64,000 bases of DNA, from NCBI RefSeq assembly GCF_030548205.1, contig NZ_JAUORV010000001.1, positions 248,001 through 312,000 on the forward strand, in the 5' to 3' direction. The notes under the pieces were generated by a model. It saw only the letters and a list, made by a program, of their open reading frames with translations, ran no database searches and was not told the origin of the DNA. Both the position numbers and the translations under genes were made by a program. The DNA comes from Aliiglaciecola sp. 3_MG-2023 (GTDB lineage: Bacteria; Pseudomonadota; Gammaproteobacteria; Enterobacterales; Alteromonadaceae). Below, piece after piece: positions 47,019 through 57,102 of this stretch; within the stretch, counting starts at the first letter, position 1, and every line of letters begins with the position of its first letter.

Positions 47019-48152
47019 TTATAACTTTTCACTGGAATTGTGTTTTAAATACTCTTTATATGCTTCCTCAACATCCAACAATTCAACATTTTTAAGTATT
47101 TTTTGAAGTGTGGTATTTTCAGATTTAGGAGCCGTTCTAATCATATTTAAAACACTGATATACCGTTCTAAAACAAGCTCTTTACCCTTTTTAATCTTTT
47201 CTTCGAGTTTATACTTACTAATAAATAGTCTTTTTTGTGATAGATAGTGTTTAATTAAATCCTTTGGTAAATTAATATTTTGATTTTTAGAGTTATCAAA
47301 AATACCGCTACGATTGTTTTTGAAAATTGACCCTTGTTTATCTCCACTCATTGGTCTGCCGCGTTTTAATGCGGCGATGTATTCCATTTCACTGCGTATC
47401 ATTCGATGTAAAATAAACGCCTGTTTCACTTCTTTTCGTAATTCGATTACTGGAACTCGCGAAAAATTGTCAAGACTCACTTTATATTCCGTACCATCTG
47501 CCAATTGATAACGGCATTTACTAGATAGCATATTATGGGGATTGGCGTTTGTTGGTAATATGGAAGTAGATACAATTGACTTTACTTGCTGTGCTCGTCT
47601 CCCAACAAGTTTACTTTGAAATGGCTCAAGAAAAGGGCTATTTTCATCCATTCTATGGATCCATTCTAAACAACACACATCCGCCCACATTTGACTCACA
47701 AAACCTTTAATACTTAATTGAAAATCAGATGGCGTGTAAAATTCATCAATATCTAAAAACATCACGTGTGAATACCCTTCCCATCGCGATAAACTGAGTT
47801 CTCTTTGATAGATGGCCATTTGTGGTGAACGTTGCCTATCGTCAAAATATGGATCACCATCTTTAAATTTAACAGACGATAAACTTTTTAAACTCTTAAC
47901 TATTTCATCAGAATTGTCTGACGTATTATTGATATAAATGACAAGCTGATCAAAATCAAAATATAAGTGATGAAAAATCCAATCAGTTAGGTAAGCGGCT
48001 TCGTCTTTTGCAATTGCTACTAGCTTTATTTTAGGTTTAATTTGTTCCTTTGGATATTTCGTTTTGACATACATACAGCCCAAAACGTCTAGACTTCTGC
48101 GCATATTATTAAGAAGCCGATTTACGCCTGACTTATTTAAGATTCGCTTCAA
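47019..48152 (-). CDS. GT92-like (DUF23/Glyco_tranf_2_4) glycosyltransferase
   Basis: A 377-residue glycosyltransferase of the family 2_4/92 type: KLVAIAKDEAAYLTDWIFHH near residue 42, VIYINNTSDNSDEI, and the DxD block SHVMFLDIDEFYTP near 138. HRMIRSEMEYIAALKRGRP near 255 is conserved in this family. The first residues are basic, and the C-terminal third is Lys-rich and possibly disordered. It overlaps the upstream GT2 by 4 bp. Substrate unknown. Confidence 0.82.
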   Translation of the reverse strand: MKRILNKSGVNRLLNNMRRSLDVLGCMYVKTKYPKEQIKPKIKLVAIAKDEAAYLTDWIFHHLYFDFDQLVIYINNTSDNSDEIVKSLKSLSSVKFKDGDPYFDDRQRSPQMAIYQRELSLSRWEGYSHVMFLDIDEFYTPSDFQLSIKGFVSQMWADVCCLEWIHRMDENSPFLEPFQSKLVGRRAQQVKSIVSTSILPTNANPHNMLSSKCRYQLADGTEYKVSLDNFSRVPVIELRKEVKQAFILHRMIRSEMEYIAALKRGRPMSGDKQGSIFKNNRSGIFDNSKNQNINLPKDLIKHYLSQKRLFISKYKLEEKIKKGKELVLERYISVLNMIRTAPKSENTTLQKILKNVELLDVEEAYKEYLKHNSSEKL

Positions 48153-49903
48153 TTTTTATACTCTTTTATGGCAAAATTTTCGCGAGATAAAGTTAAATTT
48201 GGATTATACGCAGGATCATACTCGATATAATTTGCCCAAGACGTTTGCAAATAATTGAGTTCTCGCATAAACCGAGTTCGCTTTTCATGTGTGTCGTCGA
48301 ACCCTCGACTAATCGACTCATAGTGATAGAGCTCAGCCTCTGCACAATATACATTCCTTTTTCCAAGGGAAAGCACTTTAAGACAAAAATCGACATCGTT
48401 AAAGGCAACCTGTAAAGACTCGTCTAAGCCCCCCACTTTCAAATAATCCGTTTTTTTAACTAATAAACATGCTGCAGTAACCGCACTATAATTACCTGTC
48501 GCAGCTAATCGCTTTAGATAACCTGGATGGTATCTAGGAAAATATTTGTGTGCATGGCCAGCACCTCCACCATAGCCAAGAACAACCCCTGCATGTTGTA
48601 TTCTACCGTCTGAATATAGCAATTTTGCTCCTACGCAACCGATCTCTTCCTTTAAGACCCAGCCTAACATTGACGATAACCAGTTTTCAGAGATGACTTC
48701 TATGTCGTTATTAATTAAGCCAATAACAGAACCTTTTGCTTTACTTACTGCAAAGTTATTTATTGACGAATAATTAAACGCTTGAGGATACTTTAACAAG
48801 CGTATTTTGGGGTGCTTATTAAGTTCAGCGAAGTAATTAAGGCTTTCTATTTCATCAGAATTATTGTCAACTAGTAATATTTCAAAGTTAACATAGCTCG
48901 TTTTATGTAAGATAGATTCTATACATGCTTGCACTAAATCTTTGCCGTTTTTAGTTGGAATAATAAGACTTACCAATGGCTCTGAATCTATAGGCCACTG
49001 TAAAGCAATAACCTCAGTCGATTTATCAAAACTCATATTTACACTGCTCCCTACAATGGATGAAAGCAATGTACTAAATTTATCTAAGCTAATTGATTCT
49101 TTCCTAACTCGACTTAACAGCACCAGAGGGATATGGCCAACTTCAATATTATTGGTTAAAGCAAATTTAGCTACTTGAATAGCGACACTTTCAATTTTTG
49201 CTTTGAAATTATCATCAAGTAATACTTTAATATTTGAAATCCATACACCTGTATTCACATAAGCTGTAGATAACTGCAATTCAGGGTTCCAGTCTGGCAA
49301 CATGTGTGGGTTTGTATGCTTTTGTTTTTCTATACAATCAGTATCGACATACAAGATATCACTATATTTTGCAGCGTAATGCAATATAACAAATCCAATT
49401 AATGGGTGTAATATATCCCCAGAATACATAAAAAATGCTGAAGTATTTTTGTTTGATGCAAGAGTTGAATCTAATTTTATATTGTTAAAAGACGACAAAT
49501 ATTTATCGCTAATATTTTTACACTCGATTAAATAACGGTCATCGCACAGTATAAAAACACTTAAATCTGTATCAACTAACTTACTAAGGCTTTCTAAGGT
49601 AACCTGCAATAGCCCTTGTTTGCCATTAGGTACAAGGATTACGATGCTAAATTCACACCTTTGAAACCGTTTATAATCGCTAATTAAATTATTTTGTATT
49701 AAACGGTTCTTCGTATATAAAGCATCTAATTTTTTACGAGAAGGAAAACCATAAAATAAGCCTGATTTTTGTAAGCTTCGACTGTAAAACGAAGTGAGTA
49801 CAGGAGATTGCTTAAACCAAGCTCTGATACCTTTAGGAAAGAGTCCAACAGCGAACTTTATGAATAACATTAAATACTTTTTCAAAACTCTGCTTGGATT
49901 CAA
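48149..49903 (-). CDS. Two-domain GT2 glycosyltransferase with a degenerate first domain
   Basis: A 584-residue protein. The second GT-A domain (about residues 305-560) is intact: PLVSLIIPTKNGKDLVQACI, VGLINNDIEVI-type motif (GLINNDIEVISENWLSSMLG), HAGVVLGYGGGAGHAHKYF and LDESLQVAFNDVDFCLKVLS. The first (about 105-290) keeps family blocks such as YVDTDCIEKQ and LPDWNPELQLSTAYVNTGV but has lost a clean DxD and much conservation, so it is probably inactive or regulatory. Dual-domain proteins of this type are common in O-antigen and rhamnan synthesis. Confidence 0.82.
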   Translation of the reverse strand: MNPSRVLKKYLMLFIKFAVGLFPKGIRAWFKQSPVLTSFYSRSLQKSGLFYGFPSRKKLDALYTKNRLIQNNLISDYKRFQRCEFSIVILVPNGKQGLLQVTLESLSKLVDTDLSVFILCDDRYLIECKNISDKYLSSFNNIKLDSTLASNKNTSAFFMYSGDILHPLIGFVILHYAAKYSDILYVDTDCIEKQKHTNPHMLPDWNPELQLSTAYVNTGVWISNIKVLLDDNFKAKIESVAIQVAKFALTNNIEVGHIPLVLLSRVRKESISLDKFSTLLSSIVGSSVNMSFDKSTEVIALQWPIDSEPLVSLIIPTKNGKDLVQACIESILHKTSYVNFEILLVDNNSDEIESLNYFAELNKHPKIRLLKYPQAFNYSSINNFAVSKAKGSVIGLINNDIEVISENWLSSMLGWVLKEEIGCVGAKLLYSDGRIQHAGVVLGYGGGAGHAHKYFPRYHPGYLKRLAATGNYSAVTAACLLVKKTDYLKVGGLDESLQVAFNDVDFCLKVLSLGKRNVYCAEAELYHYESISRGFDDTHEKRTRFMRELNYLQTSWANYIEYDPAYNPNLTLSRENFAIKEYKN

Positions 49904-51312
49904 TTTTCATTTACCTTTTGTGGCGAAAACCTAGGCTCAAGAAGTGAAGAAATTTGCTGTTGAGCACGTTCAGGCGAAAACCTAGACAAAACGTATTTAC
50001 AGTTTTCTTCGCCCATAGAAAGTCTATCGCTTTCACTCATTTCATACACCTGAGCCATAAGCTCGGAAGCGTGATTTAAATTGGGTTCAGCCCAAATTTG
50101 ATCTTTAGAAAATGGGTAATCCATTTCTGCTAAAGGCTTCAGCTCAAAGGAAACTAACAGTTCAGAGTTTGGGGGTATGATGTCATTGCTACCAGACCAA
50201 GAAGTAGCGATAATCGGTAAATTATGCATTGCAGCCTCTGCAATAGTGCGCCCAAACCCCTCTGAGCGATGAAGTGAGACATAACAATCAGCTTTGCTGT
50301 ACAACGATGTTAGCTCAGGTTTATTCAATTGCTGCTCAATTAGTTTAATTCTATTATCGGCAGAGCAGGCTGATTTTAGCGTGGAATATTCATCATTATT
50401 CTTTGCATTGCTGACTTTCAACAGCAACAACACCTCTTCATTGTTATAAAATGCGCGTTGGAAGGCTGTAATTAAACCTAAGGGATTTTTTCGCGTTAAG
50501 TATGAACCAGCATCAAAGATATACAGGAAAGTAAATGGCTTCTTTTGAACTAAATGAGTAACGTTAGGTTGTACTTTCACCGTTTCAATTGCAGGGTATA
50601 CATGAGACACATTCGTTAAATTTGCTTCAATTAGTGCACTTTCAACAAATGTAGAAATCGCCCAAAATTCATTTACTGTTTGTACTGCATGAATAAACTC
50701 AACTGGCAAACGCGGTAATTCCCAGGGCGCTTGAAGAATAATATGTCCGAAGGCATCCATATTGTCGAAATTAGCAACAAATTTTTGATACTCGATAATA
50801 TTCATACAAAAAATGGATGTGGAGTACCTTGGAAAATAAGTTTCATTTACTACACATGAATAAATAGCTGAATCAGAAATATGTCTAAGAGAAATAGTAC
50901 AAAATGGTATACCAAGATTTTCAATTGTATGAATAATGGTTCTAACATCTTCACCAAGACCAGTAAGTGACCTAGCGTAACCAACAATGTTGACACCCGT
51001 TTTTTCCTTGGTTAACTCGTCTCTATTTAGGAAAGTATTGTCAGTGTCAAGTAGCGTCACTAGGTGATCAATTGCAAATGATTTTTCCCCAATTGAAAGA
51101 TACCATTCTACAAGCGCGTAGCGCTGTCGATAGTCATTGAGGTTCACATTTTGATGGGTTTTAGAATAAATCAGAACCATCAGGTGGGTAATGGGAATGG
51201 ATTGATCTTGCTCTACGCTAGGATCAACCTCAAATAATACTAACAGGTCTTTGCGTTGAAATTGTGAAAGATGCTTCTTTGACCAGGGCATCACATCTTG
51301 GATAAGATTCAT
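49900..51312 (-). CDS. GT4 family glycosyltransferase
   Basis: A 470-residue GT-B glycosyltransferase. GVNIVGYARSLTGLGEDVR near residue 105 starts the first domain after an N-terminal extension of about 100 residues. In the second domain, FTFLYIFDAGSYLTRKNPLG near 265 and SLHRSEGFGRTIAEAAMHNL (EX7E motif, near 360) are visible, then PIIATSWSGSNDII. It overlaps both neighbours by 4 bp, so translation is probably coupled. Sugar unknown. Confidence 0.85.
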   Translation of the reverse strand: MNLIQDVMPWSKKHLSQFQRKDLLVLFEVDPSVEQDQSIPITHLMVLIYSKTHQNVNLNDYRQRYALVEWYLSIGEKSFAIDHLVTLLDTDNTFLNRDELTKEKTGVNIVGYARSLTGLGEDVRTIIHTIENLGIPFCTISLRHISDSAIYSCVVNETYFPRYSTSIFCMNIIEYQKFVANFDNMDAFGHIILQAPWELPRLPVEFIHAVQTVNEFWAISTFVESALIEANLTNVSHVYPAIETVKVQPNVTHLVQKKPFTFLYIFDAGSYLTRKNPLGLITAFQRAFYNNEEVLLLLKVSNAKNNDEYSTLKSACSADNRIKLIEQQLNKPELTSLYSKADCYVSLHRSEGFGRTIAEAAMHNLPIIATSWSGSNDIIPPNSELLVSFELKPLAEMDYPFSKDQIWAEPNLNHASELMAQVYEMSESDRLSMGEENCKYVLSRFSPERAQQQISSLLEPRFSPQKVNEN

Positions 51313-52673
51313 TTTTTGTTTAGCTCTGGATCGGTTGGTAGATTCAACTGCTCTTGGTATTCCGCCAATTTAGCAGTAATCACAGGTCCATTGGGTCTTA
51401 AATTATTTGCTTCTTTCATCAATCTAAATGCAAACTGGATTTCGCCATTTTGTTCGCAATATAACGCTAATTCACGAAAAATCTCTGCATCAGAGACTTC
51501 ATTACTAATCATTAACGCATGGCGAATACGCATGCTATCAGTAACAGGAGTATTTATATCACTCGACGCCTTTCTTGTAGTGGTCATATACAACTGCTTG
51601 ACGTGATATTTAAACTTGAAATAACGTTCTCTTAAAGCAGTACGATATAAATATTTTTTAGGGACACAAGACCTAATAATATCGATAAACTCTGACTTTT
51701 TAACAACTAAACTAGAACGCTTTTTAGCAAGTTGGGCTAGACCGTAGACCAATCCGGTATCATAGCTAGCCAAGTTGTTCATCACAGCACGAAAGTCATC
51801 AGGATTAATGTTTTGAGGAATAAAAGGCTTCTGTTCTTTCGCCTTTAATTCGAGCAAATACTCTTGACTATTATCAACTGAGTACTCTTCAAAAAACCTT
51901 TCCAACTTATCAATAAAAAACTGCTTAAAATACTCATACTTTTTAGGCTGAACAAGTGAGTATATTGTGGTTCCAGAACTTAGTGATTGTAAGAAACCGT
52001 CTACCCTGTCTTGATATTCTGGAATTAAAAATTGATTCAACCAACGTTTCACTTCAAGAGATTCAAAAGTATATGATGGATTTACAACGATCTGCTTAGA
52101 TTCGGGCTCAACTTCAATACCAAATATAGATAGAAAATCGCAAACAATATCTCCCTTATAAAAAATATTTTTCGAATAAAATCTAATTAGAAAGGATTCT
52201 TGGGTAAATTTACCCAACATTAATTCTAGTTGACGTAAATGGTAAGCCTGTGGCTCTTCGGCAATTCCGAGAGCCTTGACCTCGGAATGTCGTTTAACAC
52301 TCTGGTTGTACGAAGACTCTATTACATCTAGAGGGAAACGAATATAAGCAATAAATTTAGCTTCAGGAAAAACAGATAACAATTCAGTTATCTGGAAGAA
52401 AAAAAATTCAGAGGACAGCAATAGAATTTTGCACCCTGAAGATTCGCAGTCAGTTACAACTCTATCTACTTTTTGAGGAGATAAAACAAGTTTCTTATCT
52501 ACCGTACGCTCAAAGATATTTAGTACATTACCCGAACTGACACCATTATTATCCGTTTCATGTTGCGGATAAAAAATACCTTTCTCTTTTAAAAAAATAG
52601 TATTATTTGACAGCCATTTTTGAATGGCAGAAGTTCCTGTCTTAGGAGGACCGATGTGAATAAATACTTTCAA
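51309..52673 (-). CDS. Sulfotransferase-family protein
   Basis: A 454-residue protein. The N-terminal 5'-phosphosulfate loop is VFIHIGPPKTGTSAIQKWLS and the 3'-phosphate motif is FIAYIRFPLDVIESSYNQSV near residue 110, both expected for transfer of sulfate from PAPS. The last 150 residues are an additional helical part, possibly with TPR-like helices (EIFRELALYCEQNGEIQFAF, then RPNGPVITAKLAEY). It is probably cytoplasmic and sulfates a sugar of the polysaccharide under construction. Overlaps the GT4 gene by 4 bp. Confidence 0.8.
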   Translation of the reverse strand: MKVFIHIGPPKTGTSAIQKWLSNNTIFLKEKGIFYPQHETDNNGVSSGNVLNIFERTVDKKLVLSPQKVDRVVTDCESSGCKILLLSSEFFFFQITELLSVFPEAKFIAYIRFPLDVIESSYNQSVKRHSEVKALGIAEEPQAYHLRQLELMLGKFTQESFLIRFYSKNIFYKGDIVCDFLSIFGIEVEPESKQIVVNPSYTFESLEVKRWLNQFLIPEYQDRVDGFLQSLSSGTTIYSLVQPKKYEYFKQFFIDKLERFFEEYSVDNSQEYLLELKAKEQKPFIPQNINPDDFRAVMNNLASYDTGLVYGLAQLAKKRSSLVVKKSEFIDIIRSCVPKKYLYRTALRERYFKFKYHVKQLYMTTTRKASSDINTPVTDSMRIRHALMISNEVSDAEIFRELALYCEQNGEIQFAFRLMKEANNLRPNGPVITAKLAEYQEQLNLPTDPELNKK

Positions 52674-52690
52674 TCAACAACACTCTATAA

Positions 52691-53842
52691 TTAATGCGAA
52701 TAAACGCCAAGGCTTTTTAATTTATGCTCTATGATATCAATATAATTTGGTATTTTAGCTCTAGGAGTATCGCTTTCTCTATCTAAATAATTGAAAACAT
52801 CTTCTTTAATTGATTGCTTAAACTCACTTTCTGACCAAGAATCTAAAGAAATTTTCAGGATTTTAAACAAGTCACTTATTTTATTAGTTTGAGCAATCGT
52901 TATACCCGTGCTCATTGCAGGCTGACCAACTGCATTTATGCCGCAAACCAACTCTCCAGCCGGATAATATCTTAGGGTTTTACAACGTTTAGTTAGAAAC
53001 ATTTTAGACATCAAATGATTAGGTCTACGACATAAAATATGCACATCAGATTTAATATGACCAAGCAATTGTAAACCATGCAAGGCGGAGCCTTCTCCAA
53101 AAACCAACTCCTTGGCTTTTGAATAAATTTCAAGCTGCTCCCTCAACTTCATATTTTCAGGACGAATTATAGTTATTCCATGTAGTTCTAAATAATTTTC
53201 TATATACCTTTCACCAGCAATAACTCCGTTTGGAATATTTGAACGAGAAATATAAAATCGTCCTTCCTTATTTTCAGAAAAAGTCCCTTGTTGTTTGGCA
53301 TTTTCATCTAGCTTTTGTAAATATAAATCACTTGGGCCTTCTTGTGGAAGTTGCTCTTGCTGGCCACAAACCCATAATTTTTCCAATAACATCGGCGATT
53401 CTACAAAAAGTACTTGGTCAATATCTATTTGAAACCATTCTAAAATTGCCACGAAAAAGGCAGGAACATCATTTTTGCCAAACCCACTTCCTTTGCGCAC
53501 AGAAAATACAAATTTACCTTTCATTTTCAGTTCGGAATACATTATTAGTCTAGTAGAAAAGTCAGCGATTTGATGTCCAAAGTGATTGACTATCGGCCCC
53601 CCCCAAAAGAAATTGCCTGTCTTGTAAGTTAACTTTTCATTTTCCTGTAACTCAGGACAATCATCTTTAACTTTACCCTTTCGTTTAAAACGCTCCTCTT
53701 CACACTTTTCCCAATCAGGCCAAATAGGACCCAACTTATGTTCAGACCTTCCATGCGGAGATCCCAACACCTGACTAATCGGCAAAACAGGTACATTTTC
53801 GTATAATTTAAACAAGCAGCAACCCCGGAATGTTAATACCAA
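52691..53842 (-). CDS. GT61 (DUF563) family glycosyltransferase
   Basis: A 383-residue protein of the GT61 type. GGPIVNHFGHQIADFSTRL near residue 80, RFYISRSNIPNGVIAGERYI near 195 and LVFGEGSALHGLQLLGHI near 252 are the family blocks, the last being the conserved GEGS/GSALH motif. GT61 enzymes often transfer pentoses or related sugars. The predicted start is TTG with ten bases of overlap with the upstream sulfotransferase gene; a later start is possible because the first 20 residues are poorly conserved. Confidence 0.82.
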   Translation of the reverse strand: MVLTFRGCCLFKLYENVPVLPISQVLGSPHGRSEHKLGPIWPDWEKCEEERFKRKGKVKDDCPELQENEKLTYKTGNFFWGGPIVNHFGHQIADFSTRLIMYSELKMKGKFVFSVRKGSGFGKNDVPAFFVAILEWFQIDIDQVLFVESPMLLEKLWVCGQQEQLPQEGPSDLYLQKLDENAKQQGTFSENKEGRFYISRSNIPNGVIAGERYIENYLELHGITIIRPENMKLREQLEIYSKAKELVFGEGSALHGLQLLGHIKSDVHILCRRPNHLMSKMFLTKRCKTLRYYPAGELVCGINAVGQPAMSTGITIAQTNKISDLFKILKISLDSWSESEFKQSIKEDVFNYLDRESDTPRAKIPNYIDIIEHKLKSLGVYSH

Positions 53843-54804
53843 AAATCCGAAAAATGACTTTTTTCATTCTCGATCATTTTAATTTCGGATGGGCTTAAGT
53901 AATGAGTAAGTTCAACTTCATTCACTACAGGCAATTGATTTAGTAGTGGATCCCAGTCTTGGGTCTTTCTTTCTTTTTGAATATTTTCTGGATTAATATT
54001 TTCAACCCCAATAAAGGAATAAATGTCTTTCAAAGTATTGACAGGAGATTGAGTCAATTTTCCGTAAGGCACAATCTTAACTTGCACTGCATATTGTTTA
54101 TTTAGCCTTTGAACAATACCCTCAATATTTGCTAGGTATTTCAAATAGTTCTCAACGGAATGAGCTAACCAGGCAATGCTCGGATCATCTGCTGATTTTC
54201 CTAATTCAATCTCTTTTTTAAATCGTTTTTTGTGAGAAGCTATGATTTCCCCAATATCTCGTGTAGAAACCAAAATCTTAGCTTTAGGAAAAGTTGCTAT
54301 AATCTCGTCTATGCAACGTATATGAGCTGGTGTTTTCTCAACTAGCTTTTTACCACCTAAATTTATTGATGAATCATGAAAAAATGCTCTAAGTACATGC
54401 TTGTAACGCCTTTCAAACCAGATATCTTTGCGTTGTGGTTCGTTTATATAAGCTAAGGGCATTCCATTTTCTGTAAGTCGTTTATTTCTCTCTACAAGTT
54501 GCCGAATTGATTCTTGAAACTTAGTAAAGTTTGCAGCTCCTAGATAAACTCTCATTTCGTAATTTTGAGAACCTGCAACTTCCAGTAGTTGCCATGGCCT
54601 AATAAAGCTAAAAGTTTCCACTGTTGCATGACTGAAATCACAGAAAGAAGGATGATTCGATACTTGTTGAAACAATAAACTGGTGCCACTTCTTTCAGGT
54701 CCGACAATAAAAACAGGCTCCTGTTCAAAAGCCCATTCTCTCAACATTTTTTTATAACTTTGAAAATCTGACACGTTAATTAAATAACTCCCTAAACCTT
54801 GCAA
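53833..54804 (-). CDS. Sulfotransferase
   Basis: A 323-residue PAPS-dependent sulfotransferase. The phosphate-binding loop PVFIVGPERSGTSLLFQQVS lies near residue 33; AKILVSTRDIGEIIASHKKRF near 185 is the 3'-phosphate-binding strand and helix; VKIVPYGKLTQSPVNTLKDI is the third conserved block. It overlaps the GT4 gene upstream by 29 bp and the GT61 gene downstream by 10 bp. Together with the protein at 51309-52673 it implies sulfated sugars. Confidence 0.85.
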   Translation of the reverse strand: MQGLGSYLINVSDFQSYKKMLREWAFEQEPVFIVGPERSGTSLLFQQVSNHPSFCDFSHATVETFSFIRPWQLLEVAGSQNYEMRVYLGAANFTKFQESIRQLVERNKRLTENGMPLAYINEPQRKDIWFERRYKHVLRAFFHDSSINLGGKKLVEKTPAHIRCIDEIIATFPKAKILVSTRDIGEIIASHKKRFKKEIELGKSADDPSIAWLAHSVENYLKYLANIEGIVQRLNKQYAVQVKIVPYGKLTQSPVNTLKDIYSFIGVENINPENIQKERKTQDWDPLLNQLPVVNEVELTHYLSPSEIKMIENEKSHFSDFWY

Positions 54805-55885
54805 TAAATCTTTGATTGTAAGTATTAAAAGCCTTTTCAGAATTTGTTATCAACTCAGCTAAGCGCTCACTATCAAGTAATTTTAAACCCCTAGCCAAGT
54901 CAGATAATGATTCATATTTTTGCATATCGTCGAACACTTCAATACCTACCATCGCATCAAGCGTTCCAATCAAAGGTTTTCCGTATGATAACGCTTCCAG
55001 AGATTTAATCTTTAGTCCCGTACCACCAACCATTGGATTAATAGCTACATCAATTTCGCGGTAAAAATCACTCAACTCTTGAACTTTTCCAATTATTTTA
55101 AATACCTTGTTGACACTAGATATTGAATTACAGATTGTCCCAGCCAAGTAGAACTCGAATTTTGAAAACATTTCATTGTTAATGAGTAATTCATTTTGCA
55201 ATGCAATGATAGATTGCACATTAAAAGGATTGGCACTCCCTATGTACCCAATACGAATTTTTTCCTCATCAACAGGGTTGCGCGTTAACAGTTGTTGCTG
55301 AGGAACCACGTACCCCATAACTTCAACAGGCGTATTTGTAATGCTTTCAAAATATCGAGCTTCTTCATCCTGAATCGCAATAACAATATCAGCCCTATCT
55401 AAAGCAAATGCCTCTAATTCTTTAGTGGTATAAAACCAAGCTGGTTCTAACCCTGCTTTGCGTGCAACTAAGTGACGATCACCAAAAACGTCATGGGTAT
55501 CGATTATTTTTTGCGTTTTTTGCGGAACAACCTCAAGTACTTTAGAAAACCAAACATAATTGGTTAAACACACACTGAAATCATATCGCATACAAAGCTT
55601 TTCAACTAGAGCTGATACTCTTTGATCGTACCAATCATCAATATCAAAATATGTTTCATATGAAGGCTCTGCGGCAGGACCAATAGGTTGAACAAAGTGA
55701 AAAAAGTCCCAACATGCTCGCATTTCACGTTCTTGCTTTGGAGTTAAACCCTCCATCCCAAAATACACAAAATGCACTTTATAGCCCAGCATCTGATACA
55801 TTCTGGTTAAACGGTATATTCGTGCACTGTTGCCTTGGAACTGAGGGTGAGAAGGAATTGGGCTTACAATTAAAATATGGTTCAC
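54776..55885 (-). CDS. GT4-like glycosyltransferase
   Basis: A 369-residue GT-B protein. ILIVSPIPSHPQFQGNSARI starts the N-domain, KIIDTHDVFGDRHL near residue 138 and ADIVIAIQDEEARYFESI near 180 are typical, and INPMVGGTGLKIKSLEALSYGKP near 285 is the donor-binding block with KxxEAL in place of the classic EX7E pair. This arrangement resembles GT4 enzymes of sulfated or cell-surface glycans. Overlaps its neighbours by 4 and 29 bp. Confidence 0.82.
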   Translation of the reverse strand: MNHILIVSPIPSHPQFQGNSARIYRLTRMYQMLGYKVHFVYFGMEGLTPKQEREMRACWDFFHFVQPIGPAAEPSYETYFDIDDWYDQRVSALVEKLCMRYDFSVCLTNYVWFSKVLEVVPQKTQKIIDTHDVFGDRHLVARKAGLEPAWFYTTKELEAFALDRADIVIAIQDEEARYFESITNTPVEVMGYVVPQQQLLTRNPVDEEKIRIGYIGSANPFNVQSIIALQNELLINNEMFSKFEFYLAGTICNSISSVNKVFKIIGKVQELSDFYREIDVAINPMVGGTGLKIKSLEALSYGKPLIGTLDAMVGIEVFDDMQKYESLSDLARGLKLLDSERLAELITNSEKAFNTYNQRFIARFRELFN

Positions 55886-57102
55886 TGCAATTCATCCTTA
55901 GGCACAAACATCTCAAGTTTATTGATGGCAATACCCATTGTTTTGCCATCGATAGTTACCAGTTTATCCGTTTCTAAAACTAAAATGGCATTCTCATCAA
56001 ATCCAACGGGCTCGAAATTTACTCCAAATTCAATTACTGATCCGGAATACACGGATTCAAAAGCAACCTGTTTCCCGTTGAGAAACACAGATACAAGATT
56101 CGATTCTAAAGAATTAGGTAAATCACCTAAATGAATTCGCAAAAAATAGTACCCTGCAGCAGGGATAGCTAACTGGATAATGGATTGACGTGCGGCGCCA
56201 GACCAGCGCCATTGCTGGTTCTCATAACGCTCCAGCGGATGCAGTCCTTTTGAAAAAAAAGTATCTAAAGGCACATTGTTATTATCTGCAAATAAACATG
56301 ACTCAAGCAATCTCGTTGATTTAGTTTCGTAATTTAAAAGTGACAAATAATAGCGTTTTATATGCTCAGCTTGATGTCTATCGGTATTTGCATAATTAAG
56401 CACATTAGAAAATTTGGTTGCCTTAGTCAGCAAATCTAGCACATTCGAATGCGCTGGAATTGCGATTAACATAGTTGAGGATCGCCAAATTTCGTTTGAT
56501 TCATCTAAGGGTTGTAACCCACTGTCATAAATAACATAACCCAAGCCACTAAAATAAGTTTTATATTCTTTAATAGAAGCACTGATTGCTTTTCCACTGA
56601 GAGTAACAACGGGTAAGTCCTGGTTAATCCGATTACTTAATCCCTTAAGAATAGCCAGCACATTATCATAGGCTATGTGCACCCAACTCACATGTTTAAC
56701 GGCAAAGTACTGTTCGTCAAATCTAACTTTACGAATTTTTTCAGGAGAGTGTGAGAGCTGTTCAAAACCGGCCTCAACTCTAGGTGTCATGTGATACTCT
56801 AGATTTTCATCACCAAGTAAATACTGCTCGTAGCCAAACGACCTTGACTCATTCCAATACCAAAAACCATAGCGCTTTAATTTTGATTCATCTGCATAGT
56901 ACATTAAATCAAACCCAGCCTGTGCAGCAAATCCAGCCATCATACTATGTTGATTGGCGCATACTATTGCGGTTGTGGGTTTATTAATAACAAGTGAAAT
57001 GGCCCAATTTAAAACTGCACTCACGTGATAGTGGTTGCACTCAATTGCCTGATATATTGTTGCTTGAGTTGATGATCCTGAACGATTATGCATTCGAATC
57101 AC
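55882..57102 (-). CDS. Unknown protein with a C-terminal carbohydrate-associated beta domain
   Basis: A 406-residue protein I cannot assign. The first 270 residues look like an alpha/beta domain without recognised motifs; HSMMAGFAAQAGFDLMYYADE and LVINKPTTAIVCANQH suggest a Rossmann-like core. From about residue 285 a beta-sandwich-like domain begins with GLHPLERYENQQWRWSGAAR and ends KTMGIAINKLEMF; similar domains follow glycosyltransferase domains in other surface-glycan proteins (inference). The start appears to be GTG with an ATG three codons later. It overlaps neighbours by 4 and 17 bp, so it belongs to the operon. Confidence 0.65.
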   Translation of the reverse strand: MIRMHNRSGSSTQATIYQAIECNHYHVSAVLNWAISLVINKPTTAIVCANQHSMMAGFAAQAGFDLMYYADESKLKRYGFWYWNESRSFGYEQYLLGDENLEYHMTPRVEAGFEQLSHSPEKIRKVRFDEQYFAVKHVSWVHIAYDNVLAILKGLSNRINQDLPVVTLSGKAISASIKEYKTYFSGLGYVIYDSGLQPLDESNEIWRSSTMLIAIPAHSNVLDLLTKATKFSNVLNYANTDRHQAEHIKRYYLSLLNYETKSTRLLESCLFADNNNVPLDTFFSKGLHPLERYENQQWRWSGAARQSIIQLAIPAAGYYFLRIHLGDLPNSLESNLVSVFLNGKQVAFESVYSGSVIEFGVNFEPVGFDENAILVLETDKLVTIDGKTMGIAINKLEMFVPKDELQ

